This document shows positions 8,317 to 17,485 of a stretch of DNA of 59,410 nt, piece after piece (position 1 is the first letter of the stretch; each line of letters starts with the position of its first letter). This DNA comes from Flavobacteriaceae bacterium (GTDB lineage: Bacteria; Bacteroidota; Bacteroidia; Flavobacteriales; Flavobacteriaceae): NCBI GenBank assembly GCA_002862805.1, contig PKEA01000026.1, forward strand, positions 1 to 59,410. Reading direction: 5' to 3'. Under the pieces are notes generated by a model. That model saw only the letters and a program-made list of their open reading frames with translations, had not been told where the DNA came from and did no database searches. The translations under genes and the position numbers were made by a program.

Positions 8317-8326
8317 ATTTTGTCGT

Positions 8327-8334
8327 TATATTTG
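8327..8334 (+). promoter_or_regulatory. -7 element of the clpB promoter
   Basis: TATATTTG matches TAnnTTTG and lies 84 bases before the clpB ATG. No TTG sits at the -33 position; that space is occupied by the inverted-repeat arm, which would suit regulated transcription. Confidence 0.55.
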
Positions 8335-8418
8335 TAGAGGTACACTTATTGATTTCTACGTTACAAATTTACATGAAATATTTCAAATAAAAAGTAATAC
8401 AACTAACACATACAACGA

Positions 8419-11007
8419 ATGAACTTAAATAATTTAACCATTAAATCGCAAGAAGCTTTGCAACAAGCACAGCAAATTGCACAGGCTTTAGGGCATCAAC
8501 AAATTGAAAATGAACACATATTTAAAGGCTTATTAGAAGTTGATGAAAATGTAACTCCTTTTCTACTTAAAAAGCTAAATGTAAACATCAATCTTTTCAA
8601 AAAAGTATTAGATAGCACTTTACAAAGTTTTCCAAAAGTAACAGGAGGAGAAATTCAATTATCTCGTGACGCATCTCGTATGTTAAACGAAGCTATTGCT
8701 ATTGCTCAAAAAATGAAAGATGAGTATGTTTCAATAGAGCATTTAGTATTGGCTATTTTCAAGTCAAAAAGTAAAGTAGCTCAAATCTTAAAAGATCAAG
8801 GAGTAACTGAAAAAGGATTAGAAAGTGCCATTGCCGAATTAAGAAAAGGAGAAAATGTTACTTCTGCATCTGCTGAAGAAACGTATAATGCATTAAATAA
8901 ATATGCAAAAAATTTAAACGAATTAGCCCGCAACGGAAAACTAGATCCGGTAATTGGTCGTGATGAAGAAATTCGTAGAGTTTTACAAATTTTAACACGT
9001 AGAACAAAAAACAACCCAATGCTTGTAGGAGAACCAGGTGTTGGTAAAACTGCAATTGCAGAAGGATTAGCTCATAGAATTGTAGATGGCGATGTGCCTG
9101 AAAACTTAAAAGACAAAATTATCTATTCATTAGATATGGGTGCTTTAATTGCAGGTGCTAAATACAAAGGAGAGTTTGAAGAACGATTGAAAGCAGTTGT
9201 AAAAGAAGTTACTTCTGCCGAAGGTGATATTGTTTTATTCATAGATGAAATTCATACACTTGTAGGTGCAGGTGGTGGCGAAGGTGCCATGGATGCTGCA
9301 AACATTTTAAAACCAGCTTTAGCTCGTGGCGAACTTCGTGCAATTGGTGCAACTACTCTAGATGAGTATCAAAAATATTTTGAAAAAGACAAAGCATTAG
9401 AAAGACGTTTTCAAAAAATTATAGTAGACGAGCCAGATACCGAAAGTGCTATTTCAATTCTTCGTGGAATTAAAGAAAAATACGAAGCACATCATAAGGT
9501 TAGAATTCAAGATGATGCTATTATTGGTGCTGTGGAATTATCTCAACGATATATTACCAATCGTTTTCTTCCAGATAAAGCAATTGATTTAATGGATGAA
9601 GCAGCTTCAAAATTGCGAATGGAAATCAATTCAAAACCAGAAGAATTAGACGTTTTGGATAGAAAAATAATGCAGTTAGAAATTGAAATTGAAGCCATAA
9701 AACGTGAAAATGATGAAACGAAACTGAAAGGTTTAGGTTTAGATTTAGCTAACTTAAAAGAAGAACGTAATGAAATTTTCAGTAAATGGAAATCTGAAAA
9801 AGATGTTGTTGATGCTGTTCAAAATGTAAAACAAGAACTTGAAGATTTCAAACTAGAAGCAGAACGCGCTGAACGCGATGGTGATTATGGAAAAGTAGCT
9901 GAAATTCGTTATGGAAAAACAAAAGAAGCGCAAGAACGATTAGATGCCTTACAAAAACAATTAGCTGAAAATCAAGACGGAACTTCATTAATTAAAGAAG
10001 AAGTTACACGTGAAGATATTGCAGAAGTTGTTGCAAAATGGACAGGTGTTCCGGTAATGAAAATGCTTCAAGGTGAAAGAGAAAAGCTATTAAAATTAGA
10101 AGACGAACTTCACCAAAGAGTTGTAGGACAAGAAGAAGCAATTGAAGCAGTTAGTGATGCTGTTCGTAGAAGTCGTGCAGGATTACAAGACATGAAAAAA
10201 CCTATTGGTTCGTTCTTATTTCTTGGTACAACAGGTGTGGGTAAAACCGAACTTGCAAAAGCTTTAGCCGAATATTTATTTGACGATGAAAATGCAATGA
10301 CTCGTATAGACATGAGTGAATACCAAGAACGTCATAGTGTAAGCCGATTAGTTGGTGCGCCTCCAGGATATGTAGGTTATGACGAAGGTGGACAATTAAC
10401 AGAAGCTGTTCGAAGAAAACCATATTCAGTAGTGTTATTAGATGAAATTGAAAAAGCACATCCAGATACTTTTAATATCTTATTACAAGTTTTAGATGAA
10501 GGAAGATTAACAGATAATAAAGGACGTGTTGCCGATTTTAAAAACACAATTATCATTATGACTTCTAACATGGGAAGTGATATTATTCAAGAAAAGTTTG
10601 AAAACTTAAAAGGTAGCATTGAAGATGCTACAGAAGTTGCCAAAAAAGAGGTTTTAGGTTTATTAAAACAAACCGTTCGTCCAGAGTTTATCAATCGTAT
10701 TGATGAAATCGTATTATTTACACCTTTAACTACTGAAAACATTAGAAAAATTGTTTCTATTCAGTTGAAAAACGTAACTAAAATGCTTGCGCAACAACAA
10801 ATTACAATGGATGCTACTGAGGAAGCAATTAACTATTTAGCACAAAAAGGCTTTGATCCTCAATATGGAGCACGACCAGTTAAAAGAGTTATTCAACGAG
10901 AAGTATTAAACGCATTATCAAAAGATATATTAGCTGGAAAAATTACAACCGATAGCATTATTCTTTTAGATAGTTTTGAAGGACAATTGGTTTTTAGAAA
11001 TGAATAA
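8419..11007 (+). CDS. clpB: ATP-dependent disaggregase ClpB
   Basis: This is a cytoplasmic Hsp100 chaperone that, with DnaK, pulls polypeptides out of aggregates. The 862 residues follow the ClpB plan: N-domain repeats (about 1-145), AAA+ module 1 with Walker A GEPGVGKT (204-211) and Walker [12 protein letters not shown] (about 270), the long middle coiled coil (about 400-520, with [13 protein letters not shown]), and AAA+ module 2 with Walker A GTTGVGKT near 602 and the arginine-finger and sensor segments after it. The middle domain distinguishes it from ClpA and ClpC. It is transcribed alone from a TATATTTG promoter with a leader of about 77 bases and an adjacent inverted repeat, consistent with stress control, and ends at a strong hairpin. 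Confidence 0.97.
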   Translation: MNLNNLTIKSQEALQQAQQIAQALGHQQIENEHIFKGLLEVDENVTPFLLKKLNVNINLFKKVLDSTLQSFPKVTGGEIQLSRDASRMLNEAIAIAQKMKDEYVSIEHLVLAIFKSKSKVAQILKDQGVTEKGLESAIAELRKGENVTSASAEETYNALNKYAKNLNELARNGKLDPVIGRDEEIRRVLQILTRRTKNNPMLVGEPGVGKTAIAEGLAHRIVDGDVPENLKDKIIYSLDMGALIAGAKYKGEFEERLKAVVKEVTSAEGDIVLFIDEIHTLVGAGGGEGAMDAANILKPALARGELRAIGATTLDEYQKYFEKDKALERRFQKIIVDEPDTESAISILRGIKEKYEAHHKVRIQDDAIIGAVELSQRYITNRFLPDKAIDLMDEAASKLRMEINSKPEELDVLDRKIMQLEIEIEAIKRENDETKLKGLGLDLANLKEERNEIFSKWKSEKDVVDAVQNVKQELEDFKLEAERAERDGDYGKVAEIRYGKTKEAQERLDALQKQLAENQDGTSLIKEEVTREDIAEVVAKWTGVPVMKMLQGEREKLLKLEDELHQRVVGQEEAIEAVSDAVRRSRAGLQDMKKPIGSFLFLGTTGVGKTELAKALAEYLFDDENAMTRIDMSEYQERHSVSRLVGAPPGYVGYDEGGQLTEAVRRKPYSVVLLDEIEKAHPDTFNILLQVLDEGRLTDNKGRVADFKNTIIIMTSNMGSDIIQEKFENLKGSIEDATEVAKKEVLGLLKQTVRPEFINRIDEIVLFTPLTTENIRKIVSIQLKNVTKMLAQQQITMDATEEAINYLAQKGFDPQYGARPVKRVIQREVLNALSKDILAGKITTDSIILLDSFEGQLVFRNE

Positions 11008-11033
11008 TTAATTTTTCATTACATACTTTTTTT

Positions 11034-11076
11034 AAGCACTTAACATGATTAAAATTATGTTAAGTGCTTTTTTTTT
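11034..11076 (+). terminator. Terminator after clpB
   Basis: The 13-bp stem AAGCACTTAACAT/ATGTTAAGTGCTT with a 10-base loop is followed by a run of T. Confidence 0.92.
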
Positions 11077-11132
11077 AAATAAAAACAAGAAAAACAGGTA
11101 TTTATACGCATAAATCAACAATAATATTCCTT

Positions 11133-11140
11133 TATTTTTG
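11133..11140 (+). promoter_or_regulatory. -7 element for the secreted two-gene operon
   Basis: TATTTTTG matches TAnnTTTG and lies 35 bases before the ATG at 11176. No clear -33 TTG is present. Confidence 0.5.
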
Positions 11141-11175
11141 ACAATAAACTAATAATTCATTAAAAACTAACTACA

Positions 11176-11664
11176 ATGAAAACAAAAAAACTCTTATCAT
11201 TTTTAACAATTGTGTTTTACTTAGGTATTTCCAATTGTCATGCTCAACAATCCCCTACTTCATCAGGAGGAGATTTAACGGGTTCAAACGGCTCAGTTGC
11301 TTACTCAGTTGGACAAATAGTTTATACAACTAATACAGGTTCAAATGGTTCTATTGCTCAAGGTGTTCAACAACCTTATGAAATTTCAGTAGTATTAGCT
11401 TCTGAAGATTTTTCAGAATTAGTAAATGATTTAATTGTTTTTCCAAATCCTTCTACTGATGTATTAACAATTAATATGTCAAATACAAATGGATTGGAAT
11501 TAGATTACACAATTATAGATATGACAGGTAAAGTCTTAAAATCTAAAAAAAACATTGAAAATCAAACAAGTATTATTGTTTCTGACCTGCCATCAGCAAT
11601 TTATTTTTTGCAAATTACAAACAAAAATAAAGAAGTTAAAACTTATAAGATTATTAAAAAATAA
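11176..11664 (+). CDS. Small secreted protein with T9SS type A sorting domain
   Basis: This 162-residue protein has a signal peptide (MKTKKLLSFLTIVFYLGISN, cleavage near CHAQQ). It has a short body with the repeated segment GSNGSVAYSVGQIVYTTNTG, seen in many Bacteroidota secreted proteins. A T9SS C-terminal domain of about 75 residues follows (VFPNPSTDVLTI, then YTIIDMTGKVL and YFLQITNKNKEVKTYKIIKK). It is therefore predicted to cross the outer membrane through the type IX system and be attached to the surface or released. It is the first gene of an operon, with its stop 11 bases before the most likely start of the tail-fibre-like gene. The small body suggests a structural or scaffolding role and not an enzyme, which is inference. 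Confidence 0.85.
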   Translation: MKTKKLLSFLTIVFYLGISNCHAQQSPTSSGGDLTGSNGSVAYSVGQIVYTTNTGSNGSIAQGVQQPYEISVVLASEDFSELVNDLIVFPNPSTDVLTINMSNTNGLELDYTIIDMTGKVLKSKKNIENQTSIIVSDLPSAIYFLQITNKNKEVKTYKIIKK

Positions 11665-11675
11665 AACAAATGATT

Positions 11676-13025
11676 ATGAAAAAAATATACACAATTGTCG
11701 CTACAGTACTTTTATCCATTAGTGTTTTTGCACAAGCTCCAGAAAAAATGAGCTACCAAGCTGTTGTAAGAGACGGTAGTAATAACTTAGTGGTATCAAC
11801 AGTAGTAGGAATGCAAATAAGTATTCTTCAAGGTTCTTCTACGGGAACAGCAGTTTATGTTGAAACACAAACACCAACTACAAACGCAAACGGATTAGCA
11901 AGTCTTGAAATTGGTAGTGGAACCTTAGTATCTGGTTCATTTAGCACTATTGATTGGTCTACTGGAAATTATTATATTAAAACAGAAGTAGATCCAACAG
12001 GAGGAACAGCTTATACTATTACTGGGGCTAGCCAATTATTAAGTGTACCTTATGCAATGTATGCTAAAAGTACTGCTGGAGTTGTTGGTGCACAATGGAC
12101 AACAAATGGTAATAACATTAACAATACTAATTCAGGAAGTGTTGTTGTTGGTTCAACGTTATCTAATTCTAATTTAAAATTTTACGTAACGAATAATGCC
12201 TCTCCTAAAATGGGTATTGGAAACAATGGAGGTTTCAATAATGTTAATTCTGGAGAACTACATTTCGCAGAAGACACAAGCTATTCAGCTGAATGTGGAA
12301 TTAAAATTCAACACAATGGAGCGTCAAATAGCTTATATTTTGTAGGAGGATGTTCTGCACCAGATACTATTGCAAGATTTAATAGAAGTGGATATTCAAA
12401 CATGAGACAACTTAGATTAGGACTAAACTACAACTCTAATCCAACTACTCAACTTTCAGTTGATGGAAATTCTGATTTTACAGGAAATGTTACAATTACA
12501 GGAGATTTAAATGTAACTGGAAACATTGCTAAAGGTGGTGGTACTTTTAAAATTGATCATCCATTAGATCCTCAAAATAAATACTTAGTACATAGTTTTG
12601 TGGAATCTCCAGAAATGATGAACATCTATTCAGGAAATGCTAAGACAGATGCAAATGGTTATGTTACCGTAATAATGCCAAGTTATTTTGAAGCAGCTAA
12701 TAAAGATTTTAGATACCAATTAACAACTATTGGAACTTTCGCTCAAGCAATTATTAAAGAGAAAGTTTCTGGAAATAAATTTGTAATTCAAACAAGTACA
12801 CCTAATGTTGAAGTAAGTTGGCAAGTAACAGCTGTAAGAGCTGATAAATTTGCTAATGAAAATAGAATTGTTCCTGAAAAAGAAAAAGAGTTTAAAGGCA
12901 CTTATTTACACCCAGAATTATATGGTGCAGGTAATGAGCAATCAGAAACTTTTGCTAGAAACCAAAAATTAATTAAAGAGGCAATCTCTAAAGATAATTC
13001 TATAAAAAATGCAGACGGTCAATAA
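11676..13025 (+). CDS. Secreted tail-fibre-like protein
   Basis: The protein has 449 residues from the ATG at 11676; an ATG two codons upstream at 11670 is also possible. The signal peptide MKKIYTIVATVLLSISVFAQ is followed by a conserved flavobacterial domain starting MSYQAVVRDGSNNLV and ending LLSVPYAMYAKS (residues 25-130). Next comes a low-complexity Asn/Gly region, then a phage-tail-like strand region (DFTGNVTITGDLNVTGN). The C-terminal domain starts GGTFKIDHPLDPQNKYL and contains DFRYQLTTIGTFAQA and VEVSWQVTAVR. This C-terminal block recurs in tail-spike-like proteins of many bacteria. No T9SS sorting domain is visible. It probably works with the T9SS protein encoded just upstream. Function is unknown; surface structure or adhesion is inferred. 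Confidence 0.8.
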   Translation: MKKIYTIVATVLLSISVFAQAPEKMSYQAVVRDGSNNLVVSTVVGMQISILQGSSTGTAVYVETQTPTTNANGLASLEIGSGTLVSGSFSTIDWSTGNYYIKTEVDPTGGTAYTITGASQLLSVPYAMYAKSTAGVVGAQWTTNGNNINNTNSGSVVVGSTLSNSNLKFYVTNNASPKMGIGNNGGFNNVNSGELHFAEDTSYSAECGIKIQHNGASNSLYFVGGCSAPDTIARFNRSGYSNMRQLRLGLNYNSNPTTQLSVDGNSDFTGNVTITGDLNVTGNIAKGGGTFKIDHPLDPQNKYLVHSFVESPEMMNIYSGNAKTDANGYVTVIMPSYFEAANKDFRYQLTTIGTFAQAIIKEKVSGNKFVIQTSTPNVEVSWQVTAVRADKFANENRIVPEKEKEFKGTYLHPELYGAGNEQSETFARNQKLIKEAISKDNSIKNADGQ

Positions 13026-13044
13026 TTAAAACCGAATAGTAATT

Positions 13045-13083
13045 AATCCCCAAAGGAATAAAATCTTTTGGGGATTTTTTTTA
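13045..13083 (+). terminator. Terminator after the secreted two-gene operon
   Basis: AATCCCCAAA pairs with TTTGGGGATT, extended by GA/TC, and is followed by a long T run. Confidence 0.92.
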
Positions 13084-13130
13084 ATTAAATCCTTTATCAA
13101 AAGTTATCTAAAAAAAGAAAATCAATTTCT

Positions 13131-13138
13131 TATATTTG
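13131..13138 (+). promoter_or_regulatory. -7 element for the WG-repeat gene
   Basis: TATATTTG matches TAnnTTTG and lies 15 bases before the ATG, so the mRNA leader would be only about 8-10 bases. Confidence 0.55.
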
Positions 13139-13153
13139 AATTTTTAAAAAAAT

Positions 13154-14512
13154 ATGAAAAAAACCTTACTTTTTTTATTGCTTTTTATAAGTTATAATGC
13201 AATAAGTCAGAAATATAATATTCCCTTTAGAAAAGGAAATCTTTGGGGAATTAGTGATAAAAATGGCACTCTATTACTAGAACCAAAATACGATTCTATT
13301 AACCCAAATATGTCTAACTTTAGATGGTTCATTTATAAAGACAATAAAGTAGGAATTCTTAATGACGATAACAAAGAAGTTTTAACACCAACTTACGATT
13401 CTATTTTCAGAAAACCAGTTCACAGCACTTATAACGAGTTTATAGTATATAAGGATAGTCATGTAGGATATGCTGATATAGATGGAAACTTCATACTCCC
13501 TATACAATATAAAATTATCAAAAAAGCCGATAATGATAGTTATAACAGATTACCTTTAAAGTTTTTTGTACAAAATGAAACAGAAATAAACTACAAGTTA
13601 ATCAATACAAATACTACTGAAATTTTAACTAACATTCAGTTCTTCAAAGAAACAAATAATGGACTTTACATTATTCAAAAAGAAAATAAAGTAGGAGTTT
13701 ATAATACTGTAAAAAACGAATGGAAAATAGCAAATACTTTTGATAGTATAAAGTACTTTAGTCATAAAGCCTTTCATGAGCCTAAAGAAGCTTATGAAAA
13801 TATCAAATACTATGGAATTAAAAATAAAGTGTATTATCTATTTACAAGAGATTTTGAGCAGATAAATACTAAAATCAACAACTTTGAAGATTTTTTTGAA
13901 CCTTTAAATGAAGAAAATTACGATTATATTGTAGAAGGAACAGTAAGTTCTAGTGATTTTGAAACTAAATTAGTTACTGGTGAAGCTTTTGTAGAAAACA
14001 ATTCTTACTTATCAAAAGATCATTACAAAACACGTTTAAAAATTGAAATTATAAAAAATAAAAAAAAATACAGTATAATCACTAATAATATTGGTTTCAA
14101 TTCAAAAAAAACAAAACAATATGATGAAATTAAACTTATTAAAAAGACTTACAACAATACTTATGATTGCAACTTTGCTCTAGTTAAAAACAAATTGAAA
14201 TGGCAAATTTTAGATTTAGTAAAAAATGAAGTCATTCCAAATATTGAGTTTGATTCGGATGAGTTTCACAACTCTTATAAAGATGCATTGGTTTTAAAAA
14301 ATAATTCAAAAATAGGAATTTGTATACTTAACGAAAGTAATCATGAAGAATCATATATTATTATCATTAATCCAGTTTATGATTCATTATCAACTATAGA
14401 ATATATTAATTCTTTAGATGATAGTTATAAATTTTTCAAAGTATATTATTTTAAAAAAGATGGGAGAGTTTGCCCTGTTGGAAGCAATGGAATCAATTAT
14501 TATAGAGATTAA
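13154..14512 (+). CDS. Secreted WG-repeat protein
   Basis: This is a 452-residue protein with a signal peptide (MKKTLLFLLLFISYNAISQ). The body consists of repeated blocks of the WG (KWG) type: KGNLWGISDKNGTLLLEPKY, DNKVGILNDDNKEVLTPTYD, DSHVGYADIDGNFILPIQY and ENKVGVYNTVKNEW, with weaker copies later (KNKLKWQILDLVKNEV, NSKIGICILNE). WG repeats form beta-propeller-like or solenoid folds thought to bind proteins. There is no sorting domain and no enzyme motif. The gene has its own promoter and terminator. The exact role is unknown; an envelope-exposed binding protein is a reasonable guess. Confidence 0.8.
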   Translation: MKKTLLFLLLFISYNAISQKYNIPFRKGNLWGISDKNGTLLLEPKYDSINPNMSNFRWFIYKDNKVGILNDDNKEVLTPTYDSIFRKPVHSTYNEFIVYKDSHVGYADIDGNFILPIQYKIIKKADNDSYNRLPLKFFVQNETEINYKLINTNTTEILTNIQFFKETNNGLYIIQKENKVGVYNTVKNEWKIANTFDSIKYFSHKAFHEPKEAYENIKYYGIKNKVYYLFTRDFEQINTKINNFEDFFEPLNEENYDYIVEGTVSSSDFETKLVTGEAFVENNSYLSKDHYKTRLKIEIIKNKKKYSIITNNIGFNSKKTKQYDEIKLIKKTYNNTYDCNFALVKNKLKWQILDLVKNEVIPNIEFDSDEFHNSYKDALVLKNNSKIGICILNESNHEESYIIIINPVYDSLSTIEYINSLDDSYKFFKVYYFKKDGRVCPVGSNGINYYRD

Positions 14513-14545
14513 TCTAATTAAGATCAATTAATCTAAAAACTGAAT

Positions 14546-14577
14546 AAAAAAAGAGCTTCATAATTGAAGCTCTTTTT
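14546..14577. terminator. Bidirectional terminator between WG-repeat gene and M1 peptidase
   Basis: The stem AGAGCTTCA/TGAAGCTCT with loop TAAT is flanked by runs of A and T. Confidence 0.93.
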
Positions 14578-14600
14578 TATAAATAATTTTATTTTAAAAC

Positions 14601-16802
14601 TTAATTTCTTGTGAAGTCAAAACTCTGACCGTTAAAACTCAAGTTAAAGCTTTTTTTATCTTCTGAGAATTTAACTTCTAAACCTGCCTCTTCAAAACCA
14701 AACACATTATTACCCATATCTTCTAAAGGTAACGGTTGCTGACCTGAAGCATTTAAAATTAACTGATCATCTTCTTCAACAAACTCTACAGTAATAGGAA
14801 TTTGTTTACTCGAAAATGAGCCTGTATAAGCGCTTAGTTTTCCAGGTGCTGGCGGAACAAATCCTTCCGTTTTCCATTTATTATTTGCATCATTAAAATC
14901 TGGCAAAACATTATCTGGATCCACTACAATTGTTTTTAATTCTTCCGTAGAATCAAAACTAAATGACCAAGAAGTATTTCTTTGCCAAATTTCTACAGGT
15001 AAATTAACACGTGTTTTTACTCCACTAACTGTTTCTACTTCTAAAACAACTGGCATTGCCATTTTTTCTAAGTTATCAATTGTAATAATAGCCCCATTTG
15101 CCGGATTATTTTTTACATATTTAACATCAGTAACCGCTTGATCAAGTCTCCAGTTGTTTAAAATCCAACCTCTCCAAAACCAACCTAAATCTTCACCTGA
15201 AGCATTCTCCATAGTTCTAAAGAAATCATCAGGAGTTGGATGTTTAAACGCCCAATTTTTTATATATGTTTTAAAAGCATCATCAAAACGATCAATTCCT
15301 AAAACATGTTCACGTAAAATAGCTAATGCTGTACCTGGTTTCATATAAGCTAATAAACCTAAGTTTCGTTCTTTCATTCCGTCTGGAGCGGTATAAACGG
15401 GTTCTAAACTTGGCTTAGTCATCATTTCTGCCATTAGGTGCATATTGAACTTCTTATCTTGATATTCGCCAGCATTAAAATCTTCAGCACTAACACCATT
15501 AATAAAAGTATTAAAACCTTCATCCATCCAAGCAAATTGTCTTTCATTTGAACCTACTATCATAGGAAACCATGCGTGACCAAATTCATGATCTGTAACT
15601 CCCCATAAAGAAGATCCTTTTGAAGAATATTTACAAAAAACAATTCCTGGATATTCCATTCCACCCTCGTTTCCTGCAACATTTATTGCAGCTGGATAAG
15701 GATATTCAAGCCATCTTTTTGAGTAACCTTCAATACTTCCTTTTGTATATTCAGTAGAACGGCTCCACGCTTTTTGACCTTCACTTTCTTCAGGATAAGC
15801 CGAAAGCGCCATTGATTTTTTTCCGCTAGGTAAGTTAATACGTGCTCCATCAATAATAAATGAAGCCGAAGAAGCCCAAGCAACATCTCTTGAATTAGTC
15901 ATTTTAAACTTCCACGTTTTAGTTGCCGAAGTTTTGCTTGCTCTTTTAACATCTTCTAAAGAACGAATCATCACTGTACTTTCGCTTTCTTTCGCTTTAT
16001 TCCAACGGTTTTGTTCTTCTTTACTCATTACTTCTGAAGCATTTGTAATTTCACCAGAACAAACTACAAAATGATTTGCAGGAACAGTTAATGCTATTTC
16101 AAAATCTCCATATTCACAGTAAAACTCACCTGCCCCTAAATAAGGTTGTGTATTCCAACCTCTTACATCATCATAAACTGCCATTTTTGGATACCATTGA
16201 GCAATTGTATAAATAGTTCCGTTTTTAGTAGGCAAATAGCCCATTCTATCTGAACCATATTCTGGAGAAATAAAAGAAAAATTAATTGCAATCTTTAATT
16301 TTCCACCATTAGCTTTTAAAGGTTTATCTAAATACACTTTCATGCGTGTATCTACAATTTCATATTTAGAAGCTTTCCCATTAATTGTTAACATGCTAAT
16401 TTTATGTCCACCATCAAATTCTTCTCCTTTTGCTCCATTTCTTGATCCAGATACTGGTACAACAGCATTTCCACGAGAATCTTTTGCAAATAAGTTTTGA
16501 TCTAAATACATCCAAATATAACTTAACTCATCTGGACTATTGTTTGTATATGTTAAATTAACCGAACCTTTTATTTCATTCGTAGCTTCATTTAATGAAG
16601 CTGTTAATTTATAATCGGCTTTGTTTTGCCAATATTTAGCACCTGGTTTTCCACTTGCCGAACGCGTTTCCGAAGCATTTTTTGTGTAGAAATTTGGAGC
16701 AAATGCATCGTAATAACTATAGTTAGAATTTTGTGCAAATACACTAGAAAACCCTAAAAAAAGTAACGTAAAAACAGATGCTTTTAATAAAAATTTTTTC
16801 AT
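14601..16802 (-). CDS. Secreted M1 family metallopeptidase
   Basis: This zinc aminopeptidase of family M1 is exported by a signal peptide (MKKFLLKASVFTLLFLGFSS, cleavage after VFAQ). The N-terminal beta-saddle domain covers about residues 55-270. The exopeptidase motif is GGMEY at 380-384. The zinc site is HEFGH at 405-409 with the third ligand Glu428 in WMDEGFNTF, the exact HExxH-x18-E spacing. The C-terminal part (about 570-733) is beta-rich. The length of 733 is normal for Bacteroidota secreted M1 enzymes, and no T9SS sorting domain is visible, so it may stay in the periplasm. It probably trims peptides for nutrition. It is a single gene between a bidirectional terminator and a divergent promoter region. 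Confidence 0.92.
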   Translation of the reverse strand: MKKFLLKASVFTLLFLGFSSVFAQNSNYSYYDAFAPNFYTKNASETRSASGKPGAKYWQNKADYKLTASLNEATNEIKGSVNLTYTNNSPDELSYIWMYLDQNLFAKDSRGNAVVPVSGSRNGAKGEEFDGGHKISMLTINGKASKYEIVDTRMKVYLDKPLKANGGKLKIAINFSFISPEYGSDRMGYLPTKNGTIYTIAQWYPKMAVYDDVRGWNTQPYLGAGEFYCEYGDFEIALTVPANHFVVCSGEITNASEVMSKEEQNRWNKAKESESTVMIRSLEDVKRASKTSATKTWKFKMTNSRDVAWASSASFIIDGARINLPSGKKSMALSAYPEESEGQKAWSRSTEYTKGSIEGYSKRWLEYPYPAAINVAGNEGGMEYPGIVFCKYSSKGSSLWGVTDHEFGHAWFPMIVGSNERQFAWMDEGFNTFINGVSAEDFNAGEYQDKKFNMHLMAEMMTKPSLEPVYTAPDGMKERNLGLLAYMKPGTALAILREHVLGIDRFDDAFKTYIKNWAFKHPTPDDFFRTMENASGEDLGWFWRGWILNNWRLDQAVTDVKYVKNNPANGAIITIDNLEKMAMPVVLEVETVSGVKTRVNLPVEIWQRNTSWSFSFDSTEELKTIVVDPDNVLPDFNDANNKWKTEGFVPPAPGKLSAYTGSFSSKQIPITVEFVEEDDQLILNASGQQPLPLEDMGNNVFGFEEAGLEVKFSEDKKSFNLSFNGQSFDFTRN

Positions 16803-16824
16803 AATTTATTATTTTTTGATTGTC

Positions 16825-16846
16825 TTATTAATTTTAAAATTAATAA
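16825..16846. repeat. 22-bp perfect palindrome between M1 peptidase and GNAT genes
   Basis: TTATTAATTTTAAAATTAAT followed by AA is its own reverse complement over 22 bases. It lies 23 bases upstream of the M1 start codon in the divergent intergenic region. It is pure A/T, so chance is possible, but a regulator site for either gene would fit the position. Confidence 0.45.
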
Positions 16847-16927
16847 TTTTTATATTTAACAAATTAACAAAAAAAGAAGCAATAATTATTGACATCTTTA
16901 ATTTCGCATCTTAAAATTTTCTTAAAA

Positions 16928-17479
16928 ATGATTTTTACACCTTTTCCTATACTAGAATCAGAACGTTTGCGTTTTAGAAAACTAACCGATGATGATGCTC
17001 CAGAAATTTTTAAATTAAGAAGCGACCCAAAAACAATGGAATTTATTCCAAGACCATTACTTATTGATTTAGATGGTGCATTAGCACATATAAAGGTAAT
17101 TAATGACAATATTGATGCAAATAAAGATATAAATTGGGCTGTAACTGAAAAAAACAATAACAAATGCATTGGAATAATGGGGTTTCATAGAACGCAACCC
17201 GAACATTTTAGAACCGAATTAGGTTACATGATTCTTCCTGACTTTTCCGGAAAAGGTTATGTTACCGAAGGTGTGAATACAATTCTAGATTTTGCTTTTA
17301 ATCAGTTACATTTTCATTCTATTGAAGCAGTAATAGACTCTAGACATATAGCTTCTGAACGTGTTTTAATTAAAAATGGATTTTCTAAAGAAGCTCATTT
17401 TAAAGAAAATTTTTACTATAATAATGAATTTACAGATACAGTAATTTATAGCCTACTTAAACGAAATTTTATTAAATAA
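16928..17479 (+). CDS. GNAT family N-acetyltransferase (RimJ/RimL-like)
   Basis: The ATG at 16928 gives a 183-residue protein starting MIFTPFPILESERLRFRKLT, the usual N-terminus of RimJ/RimL-like acetyltransferases. A TTG 13 codons upstream is unlikely to be used. The acetyl-CoA binding segment is visible in ELGYMILPDFSGKGYVTEGV, and the late motif HIASERVLIKNGFSKEAHFK is typical. It transfers an acetyl group to an amine; the substrate (protein N-terminus or small molecule) is unknown. It leads an operon with the ABC ATPase that starts 6 bases after its stop. Confidence 0.85.
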   Translation: MIFTPFPILESERLRFRKLTDDDAPEIFKLRSDPKTMEFIPRPLLIDLDGALAHIKVINDNIDANKDINWAVTEKNNNKCIGIMGFHRTQPEHFRTELGYMILPDFSGKGYVTEGVNTILDFAFNQLHFHSIEAVIDSRHIASERVLIKNGFSKEAHFKENFYYNNEFTDTVIYSLLKRNFIK

Positions 17480-17485
17480 AAGAAT

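Noticed and set aside
14546..14577. Hairpins as tRNA or small RNA genes
   Set aside because: They are simple stems with A/T runs between converging genes, which is what bidirectional terminators look like.
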